Positions 22,930-36,135 of a DNA stretch of 64,000 nucleotides are shown here, in pieces. The notes under the pieces are model-generated. The model was not told where the DNA came from. It saw nothing but the letters and a program-made list of their open reading frames with translations, and searched no databases. Source of the DNA: Jimgerdemannia flammicorona (Eukaryota; Mucoromycota; Endogonomycetes; Endogonales; Endogonaceae); contig RBNI01000009.1 in assembly GCA_003990745.1 (NCBI GenBank), positions 1 to 64,000 of the forward strand. Reading direction: 5' to 3'. Positions within the stretch are counted from its first letter, which is position 1; each line of letters opens with the position of its first letter. Made by a program: the position numbers and the translations under genes.

Positions 22930-25900
22930 GTATTCAGTTTTAGTTATTCAAGGAATCATATTCTGAACTAAGTTAGTGGTATTCTGAAGATTGATCTTGG
23001 GTTCCTAGGTTGCATCATGGATCAGGTAACCTTTCTATTTAACAAGGTACTCAGGATGGTTCTTATGGCTATATTTGTTGAGGATTTGTTCAACTTCATA
23101 TTCTTTGTGGTTATTAATAATAATAGGTACAGGTGGTTCTGTGGTTTGGTTTGGGAATAGCTCATCATCATTTTTATTGTATCACTTGAGATATTGGACA
23201 TTAAAGACTGAGTGAATCTTAATAGTATCTGGTAGTACCAATTTGTAAGAAATAGGAGAGACTTATATAATGACTTCAAATGGTCTAATAAACTTACTAT
23301 TTAGCTTTGTAGATAATCTGTGCTTAAGGTTGTTAACTCGGTATCCTCAGATGTCTAGTAGAACTTTTTCTCTGATATCAAAAGTTTCTTCTCAGCAGTG
23401 TTGATTAATATACTGTGACTGTTGTTCTTGAGCTCATGATAAATTCTTAATTACAATCTAGCTTAGATTGTGTATTTGGAGCAAGAATTCTTCAACAGCT
23501 TCAACTGTAGAAGGTTTATCAGTAGTTTGGATAAGTGTCAGAGAAGTGTTTGGGTTTTGTCCTATATTGGTAAAGAATAGAGTCATTCCAAGAGAGACTT
23601 GCTTACTGTTGTTGTAAGTAAACTCAATTATAGTAAGATGTTTATGCCAATTATCTTGTCTGTAAGAAACATAGTTCCTTAGCATTTGTTTCAGAGTTTG
23701 GTTCATTCTTTCAGTTTGGCCATCAGTTTTAAGGTGAAAGGCTGTAGATAGTACAAGTTTTATTCCAAGGTATACATGGAGGACTTTCCAAAAATGGCTG
23801 GTAAATTTTGGGTCCTGGTCACTAACAATGATCTTAGGAAGACCATGATAGTAGAAGATGTTGTCAAACAAGAGAGTGGCTATATCTAATACTGTTGCAG
23901 TAGTAGTAGTTAGTACAAAGTAGGCTTATTTGCTAAAGTAGTCTATAAAGACAATAATTACATCTTTCTCATTCTTAGTTTGAGGTAGTTGTATAATAAA
24001 ATATATAGAGATTTGTTTCCAATTAGTGGATGATACTGAGATGGGGTAGAGTAGACCAGGTTTTGCTAGTGTTGAGGACTTATTATATTGGCAGGTATCA
24101 TAGGAAGTGATATAGGTCTTTAGCTGATCTGCCATATGGGACCAATAGAAGTTTTAGGAAATAACTTCATAGTACTTGTCAAATCCTAAATATCCAGCTA
24201 TAGGGGCATTATGACATTCAAATAGGATAGTCCTTCAGAGGTCTTAGTTGTTTGGAATATACAATCTATCTTTATAGTAGATTGTATTATCCTTCAGTTA
24301 GTATTGATGGTACTGGGTGTACTTATTAGCATCATTACTACTTAGGATTTCTTGGAGTGCTTGAGCTTTCTTATCATCAGTACATGCTATAATAATTTAT
24401 TCCATAATAGAGTTTATAACCAGGGTGAGGGTTTGGATAACTTCTTTGATTGGTAGTCTGAATATTACATCAGTAATAATATTTTCCTTACCAGAGCAAT
24501 ACTGGATTTCATAGTCAAAGTTGGTGAGGACTTTCATCCATCTGGCTTGCTTTTGAGAAAGAGTAGCCTAGATCTTGATATTGACTAATAACTTATAGTT
24601 AGTTAATACAGTGAAGTATACTCCTTTTAGATATAGTCACTATTTGATCAGAGTATCTACAATGGCTATTATTTTCTTCTCATAGATTGTATAGTTGATT
24701 TCTATATCATTGAACTTGCAAGAATGATAGGCCATGAGATGTCCTTCTTATATAAGTACTGCTCCAAGAGCTAGGTCAGAGGTATTAGTGGTAACTTTAT
24801 ATAGTAGGGCAGGATTTGCCACTTAAAGTACTGAAGTAGTTATCAAGGCATCTTTTAGCACTTGAAAGGCTATATCTTGTTCAGGTCTCTAATTTATAAG
24901 GTTGTTAAAGTCTTTCTCTTATTTTATGGTCCAGAGCTGTTCTTCTTTCTTATTGTGCTTGGTTATTTGGGTAAGAGTAGTAGCGATCTTGACAAAGTTT
25001 GTAATAAATCATCAGTAATAGTTTGCTAGTCCTAGGAATAACTAGAGATCTTTTAGCTTCTTGAGTCTGGGCCAATCCTTGATTGTGGAGATTTTGCTGG
25101 AGTCTACTTTGATTCTATTCAGCATGATAATATGTTCAAGGAATTGAATTTCTTTCAGGAGAAATTTGCATTTGCTAAGTTTTACAAAGAGTCAGTTTTC
25201 TCAGAGTTTCAGTAGTACTAGTTCAAGGTGTTCAAGATGTTCCTCCAGGGTTTTGCTGAAGACTAGAATGTCATCAATATAAACAATAACAAATTTGTCC
25301 AGATATAGGTACAGGATAGTATTCATCAGAGTCTAGAAGATTGCTAGAGTATTAGTTAAGCCAAAGGGTATAACCAGAAACTCAAAGTGTCCATAGCAAG
25401 TTCAGAAGGCTATCTTGTAGATATCTTCTTCTTTCATAGCAATTTGCCAGTAACTATTTCATAGGTCAAAAGAGCTCATGAATTGCAGATTAGTAAGTCT
25501 ATTAAATATTTCATCAATTCTGAGTAGTGGGTAATAGTTCTTGATGGTCTGTTTATTGAGGTTATGGTAATCAATATACATTTATAGATCTTCTCCTTTT
25601 TTCACAATAAAGAGAACTGGTATACCATAAGGTGATACACTGGGTCTGATGAATCCTTATTCTAGGAGTTCATTGATTTCTTTCTTAAGTGCATCGATTT
25701 CTCTTGGAGATATGTAGTAGATTAACTTGAAGGCTGGCTTGACATCTGGGATGGTCTTGATGGTATGGTCTACTGCTCATTTAGAAGGTAGGTCTTTCAG
25801 AAGTTTCTTTAGGAATATGTCTTGAAATTTCTGAAGTAGGGGTCTAACATGGCTGTCAACTTTGAAAAAGTCTTCTTCAGAGTTCTCGGGTTCTTCTTTG

Positions 25901-28900
25901 GATGGGCAGATAGAGATGGCAAAGAGAGGGCATTTCTTGGCCAATTTCTTGAGCTGTAGCTTGTTGATGTAAGTGATCTTTAGTCCAGGGTCACTGGAAC
26001 TAAGTGGGTCCTTTTTATCTTGTAGTTTGAAGTTATGGCATCCTTTCTTGATGGTCAGAGAATGGTTTACCCAATCAATCATGAGGTTCTCTTGTTTCAA
26101 CTATGAGGTTCCAAGAATGATTTCATTATCAGGAAGTAGTACAATCTAGAGGATAATATATACTTAGTAGTTACTAATTCAGAAGAGCAGGTTGTGGACT
26201 TCCTTACTAATTACATGAGATATTTCATCAGCTGTAGCAACTGCTTGAGTTTGTTATACTGGAGATATCAGGACCTTGAGTCTGTTGGCTGTTTCTTTAT
26301 TAATAAAGTTACCTAAGACACCACTATCTATTATAATCTTAACAGGTGCTCAGTTGATAAAAGCTTGAAGTATAAGTAGTTTATCTGATCCAATGATGAT
26401 AATTTTGATTATAAGAGCTTTTCTTTTGTTGATTCTTCTTTGAGCCAGTTCATTGATATAAGAGAAGCAATCATTGATCATTCAAGAAGAGTATATTCCA
26501 ATACTATAGGAGTATCAGCCACTTGGTATATATTCATCCTCAATTTTCTTATAGAATTGTTCTTCTTTATTTATGGTAGGTTGGGCTGGGGCCTTGTTTG
26601 ATGAGCCAAATCCTTTAGATCCTCAGATAGTGGGTAGTAGTTCAGGGACTTCCTTGATTGTTAGAGTTGATTCAATTTTCTCAAATAGGATCTGTATGAT
26701 ATAGAAACCAATGGAGATCTTGAAGAGTATCCAACTATGGTTTCAGATGAAGATAATAATTTCACCTATATAATCTTCATCAATGACTCCTTCTTCTACT
26801 GAGAGTCCTTTCAATGCTAGGCTATTGTGACAGCATATTCTTCCAATATATTTTTCAGAGATTTGGATACTGATTCCTATATAGACTTGCTTGACTTCTT
26901 GGTTAGAAATTGTAGCTTCTTTAGCTATATATAGATTATATCTAGCTACCTTTTGACTTCCTTTGATTAGAGCCTTGGCAGTTTGCCTTAACTTGACAAA
27001 GTTCAATATTTTAGTAATCAGATTGTTGAGGTAGTGCAGAGTAGTAACAGTTGCTCATGTTGCTGTTTGGAATTTTTAGTTGGATAGACACTAGCTATGT
27101 GTCCTGTCTTTCGGCAATAGAAGTATGCTCTGCTTCTTTGAAGTTTATTTCTTTCTTCTTCAGTAAGTTTTTTGAAGGTACTTAACTGAGTGAGTTTATG
27201 ATTTCAGAGTATCCAAGAGGTGGATATGGAGAGAGCTTGGGATGCTTCATGCTTGGGTTCTTTATTCTTAGTCTAAGTCTTTTCCTTATTGTTGAATTGT
27301 CTTTGGGGCAGAATTGGTCCAGCTATCAGAATTTGCTTGACTATAGTCTTGATTCTTGCCAAGTATTATTATTGGTAATCACAACTAACTGGATGTCCTT
27401 GTTCTTGGATTTTCCTTGTAAGCCATTCAGGTAGTGTATCAAATAGATGGTCTGCTCTTGTACCATTTCACATTTCATCATTGGCAATATATCCTAAGCC
27501 AATAGTATTCAGGAGTGACTTGAGTTTTGTACAGAAGGGTTTGAATTCTTCCTTATCATGTATATCAAATTTGAGGTTATAGAGTTTGACTCGAGATTTG
27601 GCAATCATGGTTTTGCTATAATATTGAGCAATTATAAGTTGTTTGAGTCCAGGAGCTGCAGAATAGACTCTATATCCTGAGGTATTATTTGCTGTATTCT
27701 GGGCAATTACTATAGGTCAGGTATTCTATATAAGGGGTTTTTCAGAAAGGGTTCACCACCATTCTTCAGTGGGTCCTCAGAAGAATGTAACAACTTGATA
27801 GACATAGGCTGTAGTAGTAGTAAAGAGTTGTTCCAGAGTATGGTCTTGATTATTTGTCAGAAGATGGTCAGTAACTTACTCATTAGTCTATTAATTGGCT
27901 TCAAAGTTGATGTCAACTATATATACTAATGAAGCTTTGGACTTCTTATACAGTATCATTAAAGATAGGTAGGCTCAGATTTTTGGTAGGTTAGGTCTGT
28001 TCAGCTAAGGCAGTAATGGTTGCTACCATTATTGCTATCTGGGCTGTAAGGTCTAGAATCTGTTGGTTTGCCATATTGTTTGCTAGAGGCAGTTAGACTG
28101 CTAGTAGTAGTGTTACTGATACTACTTGAGGTACTGGTGCAGAATGTGAGAGTGTTCTTTAAGTCTGTGTAAGTTGCTAGAGTAGTAATTGTAGGTCTGG
28201 AGTGAGGGCTTGATAAATAGCTATTTGTTACTGTGTAGGTATATTCTGTCCTGATGAAGATATGTCTCCTTCAGTAGTATATCCAGGATCAGATTCACTG
28301 AGATACTCCTTCTTCTCTTTAGCTTGGTCTCTATATAGTTGGGTTTGCTCAGTATCAAAGTAGATAAAATCAGTTATATATCTGATTTCAGATGGACTTA
28401 ATTCAAAGTCAAGTTCTGGTTTGGCATTGGTTTCAGGTTTAGGTAGAGCTATAGCAAGACCTACTTCTGGTTTGGGGTTAGATTGTTGACAAAGAGTTTC
28501 TCTTACTTTTTCCTTAAGAATATAGTGGACCTTACTATTCTGGAATCAATAGTATAATACAGTCTTGGTTCTGATATGGTGAAAGTCAATAGAGTTGAGC
28601 CACTTGACTACAGAGGCTTAGACTTCATGAGGAACTAAGGCTAGAAAAACTGCTGCTGGTTGTCCTAGGTTACTCAGATTTGTGGAGCTGACAAAACTCT
28701 TATTGAGAAGAGTAAAGAAGGCTTCTATAAGACCTCTTTATCTTGACTTGTAGGGTGTAGAGTAAGGAGTTCAGTATATAGAGTTTCACCTATCTATTGA
28801 TTTAATTAGAGTACTTCTTTCTTTGAATGAAGTTTGTCTCACTTGTTATAGGTGTGGAGGTCAAATTGTTCTTGTACATCAGGTTCAATTCTCTTCAGAT

Positions 28901-28956
28901 TGTCAGATAGTTTGGGATAAATTCCAGTTCAGAGGTTGGGCTTTATACCAACTTGT
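22930..28956 (-). pseudogene. Gag-Pol of element B, minus strand, degenerate
   Basis: Homologous throughout to A's Gag-Pol. Reading down the minus strand: gag (28900-27160), CCHC knuckle (about 27130), dUTPase (27006-26560, with GVIDEDYIGEI), protease (about 26330, DSG intact), RT (about 25750-25050, YIDD at about 25280), RNase H (about 24830-24500), integrase (about 24140-23450; SDQDPKFTSHFW) and chromodomain (about 23120-22950). It has more stops and higher AT content than A. The start of its leader is separated by L1 and continues at 40731-40794. Confidence 0.85.
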
Positions 28957-29056
28957 AAGAATTCTCAGAGGCATCTCTTTCCAGTACTATTCAGGTTACA
29001 CAACCTTTGGAGAGTACTTACAATATCGTTTTTGGAGAAAAGAGACTAATAACATA

Positions 29057-30239
29057 GTGACCGACAGGCAACCTGAAGTGCATACTGGGCAGGGTGGCCC
29101 AAGCGCTTTCGACTGGCAACAGGTGGGGAGGGGTCCAGGCCTAGGGGGGGGTATGAGGGGGCTGCTGGCAGGTGGACATGGAAGGGGTGGAGGAGGTGGC
29201 AGAGGTTCAGGATCTGGGAGGGCGAGCTTCATGGAGATGGTGAAGGGGAGACAGCAGGCATCAGGGCTGGAGGGCTAGCTGAGGAAGGGCAAGGAGAATG
29301 AGAAGGGGACAGTGCAGCCCTTGGAAGGGGGAGCAGTAGAGCTGGAGGAGTAGTGGCTGGGGGGAGTATGACTACTGATGGTGATGGGACTGTCAATCTG
29401 GAAAAAAATCTAGATGTGACGACTGATGGTGAGGCTGAGCAGCTGAGGCTTAGAAGACAAGAGGACTTGGCAGATGGTGTAACAGGTCTGGCAGTGGCCC
29501 TGTTGCTCAAAAAATCGATTTCGGCATTCACAGTCACACTGTGCTTCTAGGGCCTAGCAGTGACAGTGAAAATGGTACTGGGGCTCATCACTAAGCAGGT
29601 GGCCAGAGCTGCATCAGTGAAGTTTTTGAAGGGACTAAAGGGAGTGGAGGTGGGTTTTGAGGAGGCAGTGCCATTGGAGGAGGCTCTGAAGATTGGATTA
29701 GTGGTTGGAGAGGTGTGTGTTCTAATGGCACATTGTCTGAAGTGGGATCCCAGAGTGGTCCAATTGCTGGTGAAAGGAGTGCTGATGGTGACAGTGATGG
29801 AGATGAGAAAGAGGGTTGAGGATTTTATGGCAGAATATGGAGAGGTGGTGGATATCGGATTCCAGGTCTGGGAAGGGACCTCACTCAGAACTGGTGATGT
29901 GGATGTGAGGATTCGGCTGGCTGGGAAGGAAGCTACTGGGAAGGTGAGGGACTGGCCTTCAGCAATGGTCTGGGGAGTGATTTTATATAAGGTGACAAGG
30001 GTGAAGAGAAGTGAGGAGGAGGAGGAGGATTTATTGGAAGTGCTGGAAGAGTTGGATGATACTGTAGAGAGGCGGGCGAAGGCTTGGGCAGCTTTCGTAG
30101 AGTCAATGCACTTGGAGGTGGTGGATGGAAAGTAGATTCGAGTGACCAAGGAGTAGTGGGAAAGGGTTCAGGAACATAAGAGACAGAAAGAGCTGCTGGC
30201 CAAACTGGATAACAGACCACTGGGAAATGTAAGCAAGGT
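29057..30239 (+). pseudogene. L1 ORF1, first part
   Basis: Gly-rich amino terminus, then a Gag-like region ending ...LDNRPLGN, where L2 entered. It aligns with L2 ORF1 (30327-31520), with several stops. The frame resumes after L2 at 36136-36964. Confidence 0.7.
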
Positions 30240-30308
30240 ATCATCTCTTTTCAGTACTATTTGGGTTACACAACCTTTGAAAAGCACTTACAACATCGTT
30301 TTTGGTGA

Positions 30309-32354
30309 AAAGAGACTAACAATATAGTGACCGACAAGCAACCTGAGGTACGTACTGGGCAGGGTGGCCTAAGCGCTTTCGACTGGCAGCAGGTGGGGCG
30401 GGGTCCAGGCCTGGGGGGGGGCATGAGGGAGCTGCTGGCCGGTGGATGTGGAAGGGGTGGAGGAGGTGGCGGAGGCTTTGGATCTGGGAGGGCAAGCTTT
30501 GCGGAGACAATAAAGGAGAGACAACAGGCGTCGGGACTGGAGGGCTGACTGAGGAAGGGCAGGGAGACCAAGAAGGAGAAGGTGCCGATGCAGAGGGGAG
30601 CAGCCCTTGGAAGAGGGGGCAGTAGAGCTGGGGGAGTAGCAGCTGGGGGGAGTGTGACTGCTGATGGCAGTGGGACTGTCGATCTGGAAAAAAATCTAGA
30701 TGTGACGGTTGATAGCGAGGCTGAGCGGTTGAGGCTTAGATAACAATGGGACTTGGCTGATGGTGTAACGGGTCTGGCGGTGGCCCCGTTACTCAAGAAA
30801 TCGATCTCGGCATTCGCAGTTACACTGTGCTTCCAGGGCCTAGTGGTGATGGCGAAAATGGTGTTGGGGCTCATCACTAAGCAGGTGGCAGGGGCTGCAT
30901 CCATGAAGTTTTTGAAGGGCCTAGAGAGAGTGGAGGTTGGTTTTGAGGAGGTGGCTCTATTGGAGGAGGTGTTGAAGGTTGGATTGGTGGTTGGAGAGGT
31001 GTGTGTTCTGATGGCATGCTGTCTGAAGTGGGATCCGAGGGTGGTCCAACTGCTGGTAAAAGGAGTGCTGACAGTGACCATGATGGAGATGAGAAAGAGG
31101 GTTGAGGACTTCATGGCAGAATATGGAGAGGTGGTAGATGTCAGATTTCGGGTCTGGGAAGGGACTACGCTCAGGACTGGGGATGTGGATGTGTGGATTA
31201 GGCTGGCTGGAAAGGAAGCTACTGGAAAGGCAAGGGACTGGCCTTTGGCGATGGTCTGGGGAGTGATTTTGTGTAAGGTGACAAGGGTGAAGGGAAGTGA
31301 AGAGGAGGAGGAGGATTTGTTGGAAGCACTTGAAGAGTTGGAGGGTGCTGTAGAGAAGCGGGCGAAGGCTTGGGCAGCCTTTGAGGAGGCAATGCACTTA
31401 GAGGTGGTGGACGGAAAGTGGATTCGAGTGAACAAGAAGCAGTGGGAAAGGGATCAGGGGTGTAGGAGACAGAAAGAGTTGCTGGTCAAGCTGGACAACA
31501 GGCCACTGGGGAATGCGAGTGAGGGGAAGGGCATCAGGGGTGCCGGAGCGAGTATCTGGACTGGCAAGGAAGAGGGAAAGGACAAGAAGGCCAAAGGAGA
31601 GGATGGGGAGAAGACTAGTAAGGATCTCTTTGCTGATAGCATGCTGGAGGTTTGGGAGGAGGATTGGGAGGGCTCCCCTACTCCTACCCCCCTTATTAGG
31701 CATGGCCCGGCTTCCCGAAACAGGGTAGTAGAGGATGTGCAGATGCGAGGGGCCCAGAGGGTGCAATTCGGGGTTCCAGAGGTAGTGTATGGTGGACAGG
31801 TAGTGGCTACTAGTGAGGAGGAACTGGTGGATGTCCCAGAGGTATGGGATGAGTCTGTGAGTGTCGGGGCTGACACCACTATGTTGGATGGAGGGAGGCC
31901 AGCGACTCCGGGGGGGAAGGAGGTGGGGAACTTGATTTGGATGTAGTGGATGATGAATGACCTGGTGGCAGAAGAGTTGGGGGAGGTGGACTTGCGGGTG
32001 ATGAGTGATGAGCACTGGGCTGGAATACTGCAGGGGGATAGAGTGACGAAGGCATTGATGGCAGAAATTCTTGCGGTGTACCTAGTGGAGGAAGGGTATA
32101 AGGTGGATAAGGAGAGAGAGGTGGAGATGGCAGTCGTTGTGGGGGAGAGGGCTGAATACTGCTGGAACGAGCGATATGGACTGCGGCTCTGGCAGGAAGC
32201 ATGCATCGAATATCAGGAGGAGTTCGAGGAGAAGGCCGATGATGAGATAAATGAACTGCTGGCAGGATTGGAGGCCCAGAGGAGAGAAGAGGAGGAGGTG
32301 GCTGCAGAACACAATCTGGACACGGCGCAGGAGGAGATGAGCATGGAGCAGTAG
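30309..32354 (+). pseudogene. L2 ORF1 (Gag-like), about 680 codons with three stops
   Basis: One frame from 30309 to TAG at 32352-32354, interrupted by TGA (30546), TAA (about 30741) and TAG (31944). No ATG precedes the one at 30423, so the start is unclear. The first ~75 codons are Gly/Arg-rich. The middle contains the helical segment LLKKSISAFAVTLCFQGL and an EEEEEDLLEALEELEGAVE stretch. The end is strongly acidic and helical (EEFEEKADDEINELLAGLEA). I see no CCHC zinc knuckle, unlike many LINE ORF1 proteins. The presumed role is RNA binding in the retrotransposition particle, by position only. Confidence 0.65.
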
Positions 32355-32384
32355 AGATCAATTGACGACATATCATATATCATT

Positions 32385-35300
32385 ATGAACAGTACAACCA
32401 ACATTTTTTCTTTAAATGTGAATGGGCTATGGGAGGCTACTCGATATAGAAACATTTTTTCTTGGATGAAGGGATTGGAGGCCGATCTCTTCCTGCTGCA
32501 GGATGTTAGATGTGAGGATGATTTCGATAAGAAGGAGTAGACAAGGGAATGGAGAGGTGCCGCGATTTGGAAGGACAAGGTTGGAATTTTGGTTTGGAGG
32601 GGTAGAGGGGAGATACAGGATATGAGATGCTGGGGGGAGAGACTAGTCTGGGGAGAGTGGATTCGTACAGGTTGGGAGCCAGTTACTGTTGGCTTCTGCT
32701 ACTGTCCTGTAGTATAGGGTGAGCAGGTAGATTGGATGACAGGTTTACTGGAGAGCGGGAACTTTGTAGAGGCTGGAGTGGATGTGCTTGGGGGTGACTT
32801 CAATATGGTTTGGGACACACTATTGGATAGAACGGATAGAGGACGAGGTGCTGAGAGCAGGTGTGGAGAACTAGTAGCTTGGGAAGAGATCGAGAGACTA
32901 AGTGTACTGGTAGACACTGGGAGAGAGTGCTGGGGGAATAGGAGGGTTTATACATATTGGGCAGGGGGTCTGGGGATGAGAATCAACTGGATACTGATAG
33001 CTAGCTGCTGGGGCCTAGATGTTTGGAAGTCATTGGAGGTAGAATGGTGTCTATGGTCGGACCACTGGGGGCTGTTGGGACAGGGGTGCTTTGGGGGAAA
33101 GGGGGATGGGCCTGGACATTGGCGCCTCAATTCCTCTTTGTTAGATGATAAGACCCGGTGGGATGGGTGGGCTACAGACATTCAGCAGAGGGTAGAGAAT
33201 TGGCAGCAGGAGGGTGTCTCCATGGGAGTTCGGTGGATAAGGTTGAAGGAGATGGCCAAGATTTATTGGAGCGAGGCTGGCAAGGAGGTGGGGAAGCAGA
33301 GGAGACATAGAGTGCATTGGGCTTCTACTAGACTAACTAAGCTACTAGAGGAGTGGGCAAGGTTAAAAATGTTGGTGGGAGAAGAGGACTGGAGGTTAAT
33401 GAGGGTGAAAATGGAGGTCAGAGAGCTACAACAGGTGCTGCGGGAAGAAGAGGAACTGAGGGTATGGGGTTTGGTGGCACGTCTCTGCTGGCAGGATTTG
33501 GAGGAAGGGGAGAGGCCTTCCAAGTTTCTTACAAGGGCTCTTAGGGCGAGACGGGTACAGCAGCGGTGGGAAGGGGTGCTGGATTCCGAGGGTGTTCTGG
33601 TGTATGGAGTACAGGACATTCTTGGATCGCTGAAGGAGAGATGGAGTGGATTGTGGAGTGAGGAGGAGGGTGGGGCAGATGCCATGACTATTGGCCAAGC
33701 GTTGGAGGATTGGCACCCACTACAAGTTGAGGGGCTAGATGACCTGGTGATGCCAGTACAGGAAGAGGAGATCTACCAGGTTCTCACCACGACAATGCCA
33801 GGTATGGCACCTGGAGAGGATGGTCTGCCCTGGGACTTTTGGAAGCGAATGGTGGGAGTCCCAGGGGTGATAGGAGAGATGACAGCATTGTGTGACTCCA
33901 TTCTACAGATGGGGAGGTGGGTGGGGGAGCAAGACCTTGGGCTGGTGATGCTACTATATAAAAACAAAGGAAGGCAGAAGAATTGGAAGAACTGGCAGCC
34001 GATAATGTTGCTTGATATGGACAGGAAGTTGGTGACCAAGGTGGTGGTGGCGAGATTATAGAAGGTGGCCCAGCAAGTTGTGGGTATGGAGCAGAGGGGA
34101 TTTGTAGGTGGTCGGCTCATCAGGGATGGCACTGCATAGGTACATGGAGTTATTGAAGGGGCAAGAGCCTGTGGACTGGATGGGTGACTAGTCTTCTTGG
34201 ACCAGGAGAAGGCTTATGACTGGGTGCGCAGAGTCTAGCTGGTGAAAGTTTTAGATAGGATGGGGGTTCCATCCCAATTCTGGTCAGCGATGATCAGCCT
34301 ACTGGAAGGGAGTAGGGCTGTGCTCATGTGTAATGGTCATCGAGGGGTAGCATTCCCCTTGGGCAGGGGGGTGCCCCAGGGGGACCCACTGTCCCCCATT
34401 TTGTACACTCTTTCTCTGGAACCCCTTATGGATAGAATTCAGCAGAAGATAGAAGGACTCTCTGTTTTTGGCATAGGATGGAAAGTTGGGGCCTTCACAG
34501 ATGACATGGTGGTTAGTTTGGGTTCGATTGCTGATGTTGAAGAACTCAAGAAGACTGTGGAGTGGTATGAGGAGCACTCAGGAGCGAAGTTGAATTGGTA
34601 TAAGTGTGAAACAATGGTGCTTGGCAATGGTTTGGTGGGAGGGGAGGTTATAGGAACAATCATCCCCACTGGTGAGACAGTGCGGTACTTGGGCATCTAT
34701 CTGTCTGTCTATGGGTCAGTGCTGCCCAGGCTGTGGTGGGAGCAGAGGATTGGAATCTGGGAGGAGGCCCTGCAGAGTTGGGGGGGTAGATATTTTTCTC
34801 TGGCAGGGAGGGTCTTGATTTTGAATGTCTACTGGCTGCCGAAGTTGTGGTACCTGGCTTATCATCTGGACTTCCCAGCTTGGGTGGTGAAGCAATTGGT
34901 GAAGTCAGCAAAAGGTTGGATCTGGGCTGGAAGATGGAGTCAGATCGATTGGGAGACCTTGTCCCTACCTGTGGCAAGAGGTGGTCTGGGGCTGGTTGAC
35001 TTCCCAAAATGACTATGCTGCTTGAGGGCATGGTGGCTAAAGAGAGCAGTAGAATTGGGAGGAAGTAGTTGGGTTCCTCTGCTACAGAAACTCTGGGAGA
35101 GGCGGACATCACCAAGGGGTGCAACTGGGGACCTCCTTGCATTAGTTGGACTTTAGGATACTAAGCGACTGCATTATAGGGGATTTTGGTAGGGGATAGC
35201 AGAGGGGGCGCACCGCATTGGAATTCATTGGCAGGGGAATGAAGGGGAGGAGGATTGGGGCCCAGTGATGTGGAGATGGGATCGTGTATTGCTGGGTGGT

Positions 35301-36041
35301 GTCCCTTTAGTTGAGTTCGATATTGGTGATGGAATGGAATGCCAGAGGGGACCAGGCCAGGATCTGTGGCCTAGCAGTTGGCAAGGAGTCGGAATCAGCA
35401 AAGAGTGGAACTGGCATAGTGTCTGGACTTAGAGTGCTGCAGTAAAAAAGTGGATGCCGCCAAAGTACTGGGTGGTCTGGTGGCACATGCTGTGGAGGAA
35501 TGTGATGCTCAACTTTCGCTCAGGGCACCTCATCATAGGGGGGTGCTTTGACTGTGAAGAGTGCCATAATATAGGACAGGAAGAGGGTTGGGTGCAGATG
35601 CCTGAACATTGGCTAGGAGAGTGTGAGGTGTTGGGGGAATTTTGGTGCACGATTGGGGAATGCTTGGGAGTACGGCATAGGGGAGGTGAGATACGAGAGA
35701 GGTGGGAGGACTTGAGGGAATGATTGGTAGGGGGGATAGGGAAGGAGTAGATTACTTTGGGCTGGGCATTGGCTATTTGGGTAGGACTGGCCAGTCATTG
35801 GCTATTTGTCTTTGAGGGTGGGAGCAGGCAGGGCTTGGGGGACCGGTTGGTGAGGTAGCGCTGGCTGATGGAAGATATCTTAACAGGTTGGTGGCTTGGT
35901 TGGAGGTTGCAGGGTGGTCGGAGACGCCGCTTAGTGGAGAAAATTTGTGGCAAGAGTGGGGAGAGAGTTGGTATGGTAGATGATAGGGTAATCTTCATTT
36001 GGAAGGAGGTGGAGAGGAGCCCCCCTATGGGGATTGGGTAG
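32385..36041 (+). pseudogene. L2 ORF2: endonuclease and reverse transcriptase, 1218 codons with stops
   Basis: ATG at 32385, 30 bases after ORF1. The AP-type endonuclease shows SLNVNGLWEATRYRN, then LLQDVRCED where QE is usual, GDFNMVWD and WSDHWG. RT blocks follow: YKNKGRQKNWKNWQPIMLL, RGFVGGRLI, FLDQEKAYDWVRRV, RGVPQGDPLSPILY, FTDDMVV (L1 has FADD), KLNWYKCETM and YLGIYL. The carboxy end holds a CCHC-like CFDCEECHN...H...C motif near 35550-35630. About nine stops interrupt it, mostly TAG. Both LINE copies are exactly 1219 codons from ATG to final TAG, so substitutions rather than indels caused the damage. Confidence 0.85.
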
Positions 36042-36135
36042 TGGGTGGTGATGTTGTATACTTATTCATAGACTGGTAATAAAGGCGGAGTCCAAGTGAC
36101 TATAAAAAAAAAAAAAAAGGAAATGCAAGCAAGGT

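Larger units (their letters stand above)
30242..36118 (+). mobile_element. LINE L2, full length, inserted into L1
   Basis: About 5.88 kb, beginning CATCTCTTTTCAGTAC as L1 does and ending in an A tract. It is flanked by GGAAATGTAAGCAAGGT (30223-30239) and GGAAATGCAAGCAAGGT (36119-36135), 17-base duplications differing by one C/T. It interrupts L1 inside ORF1. This is the innermost and youngest layer; its frames have only a handful of stops. Confidence 0.9.

Noticed and set aside
30266..32376. Long minus-strand frames across the LINEs (up to about 390 codons)
   Set aside because: They are Ser/Pro-rich shadows of the purine-rich plus-strand ORF1.
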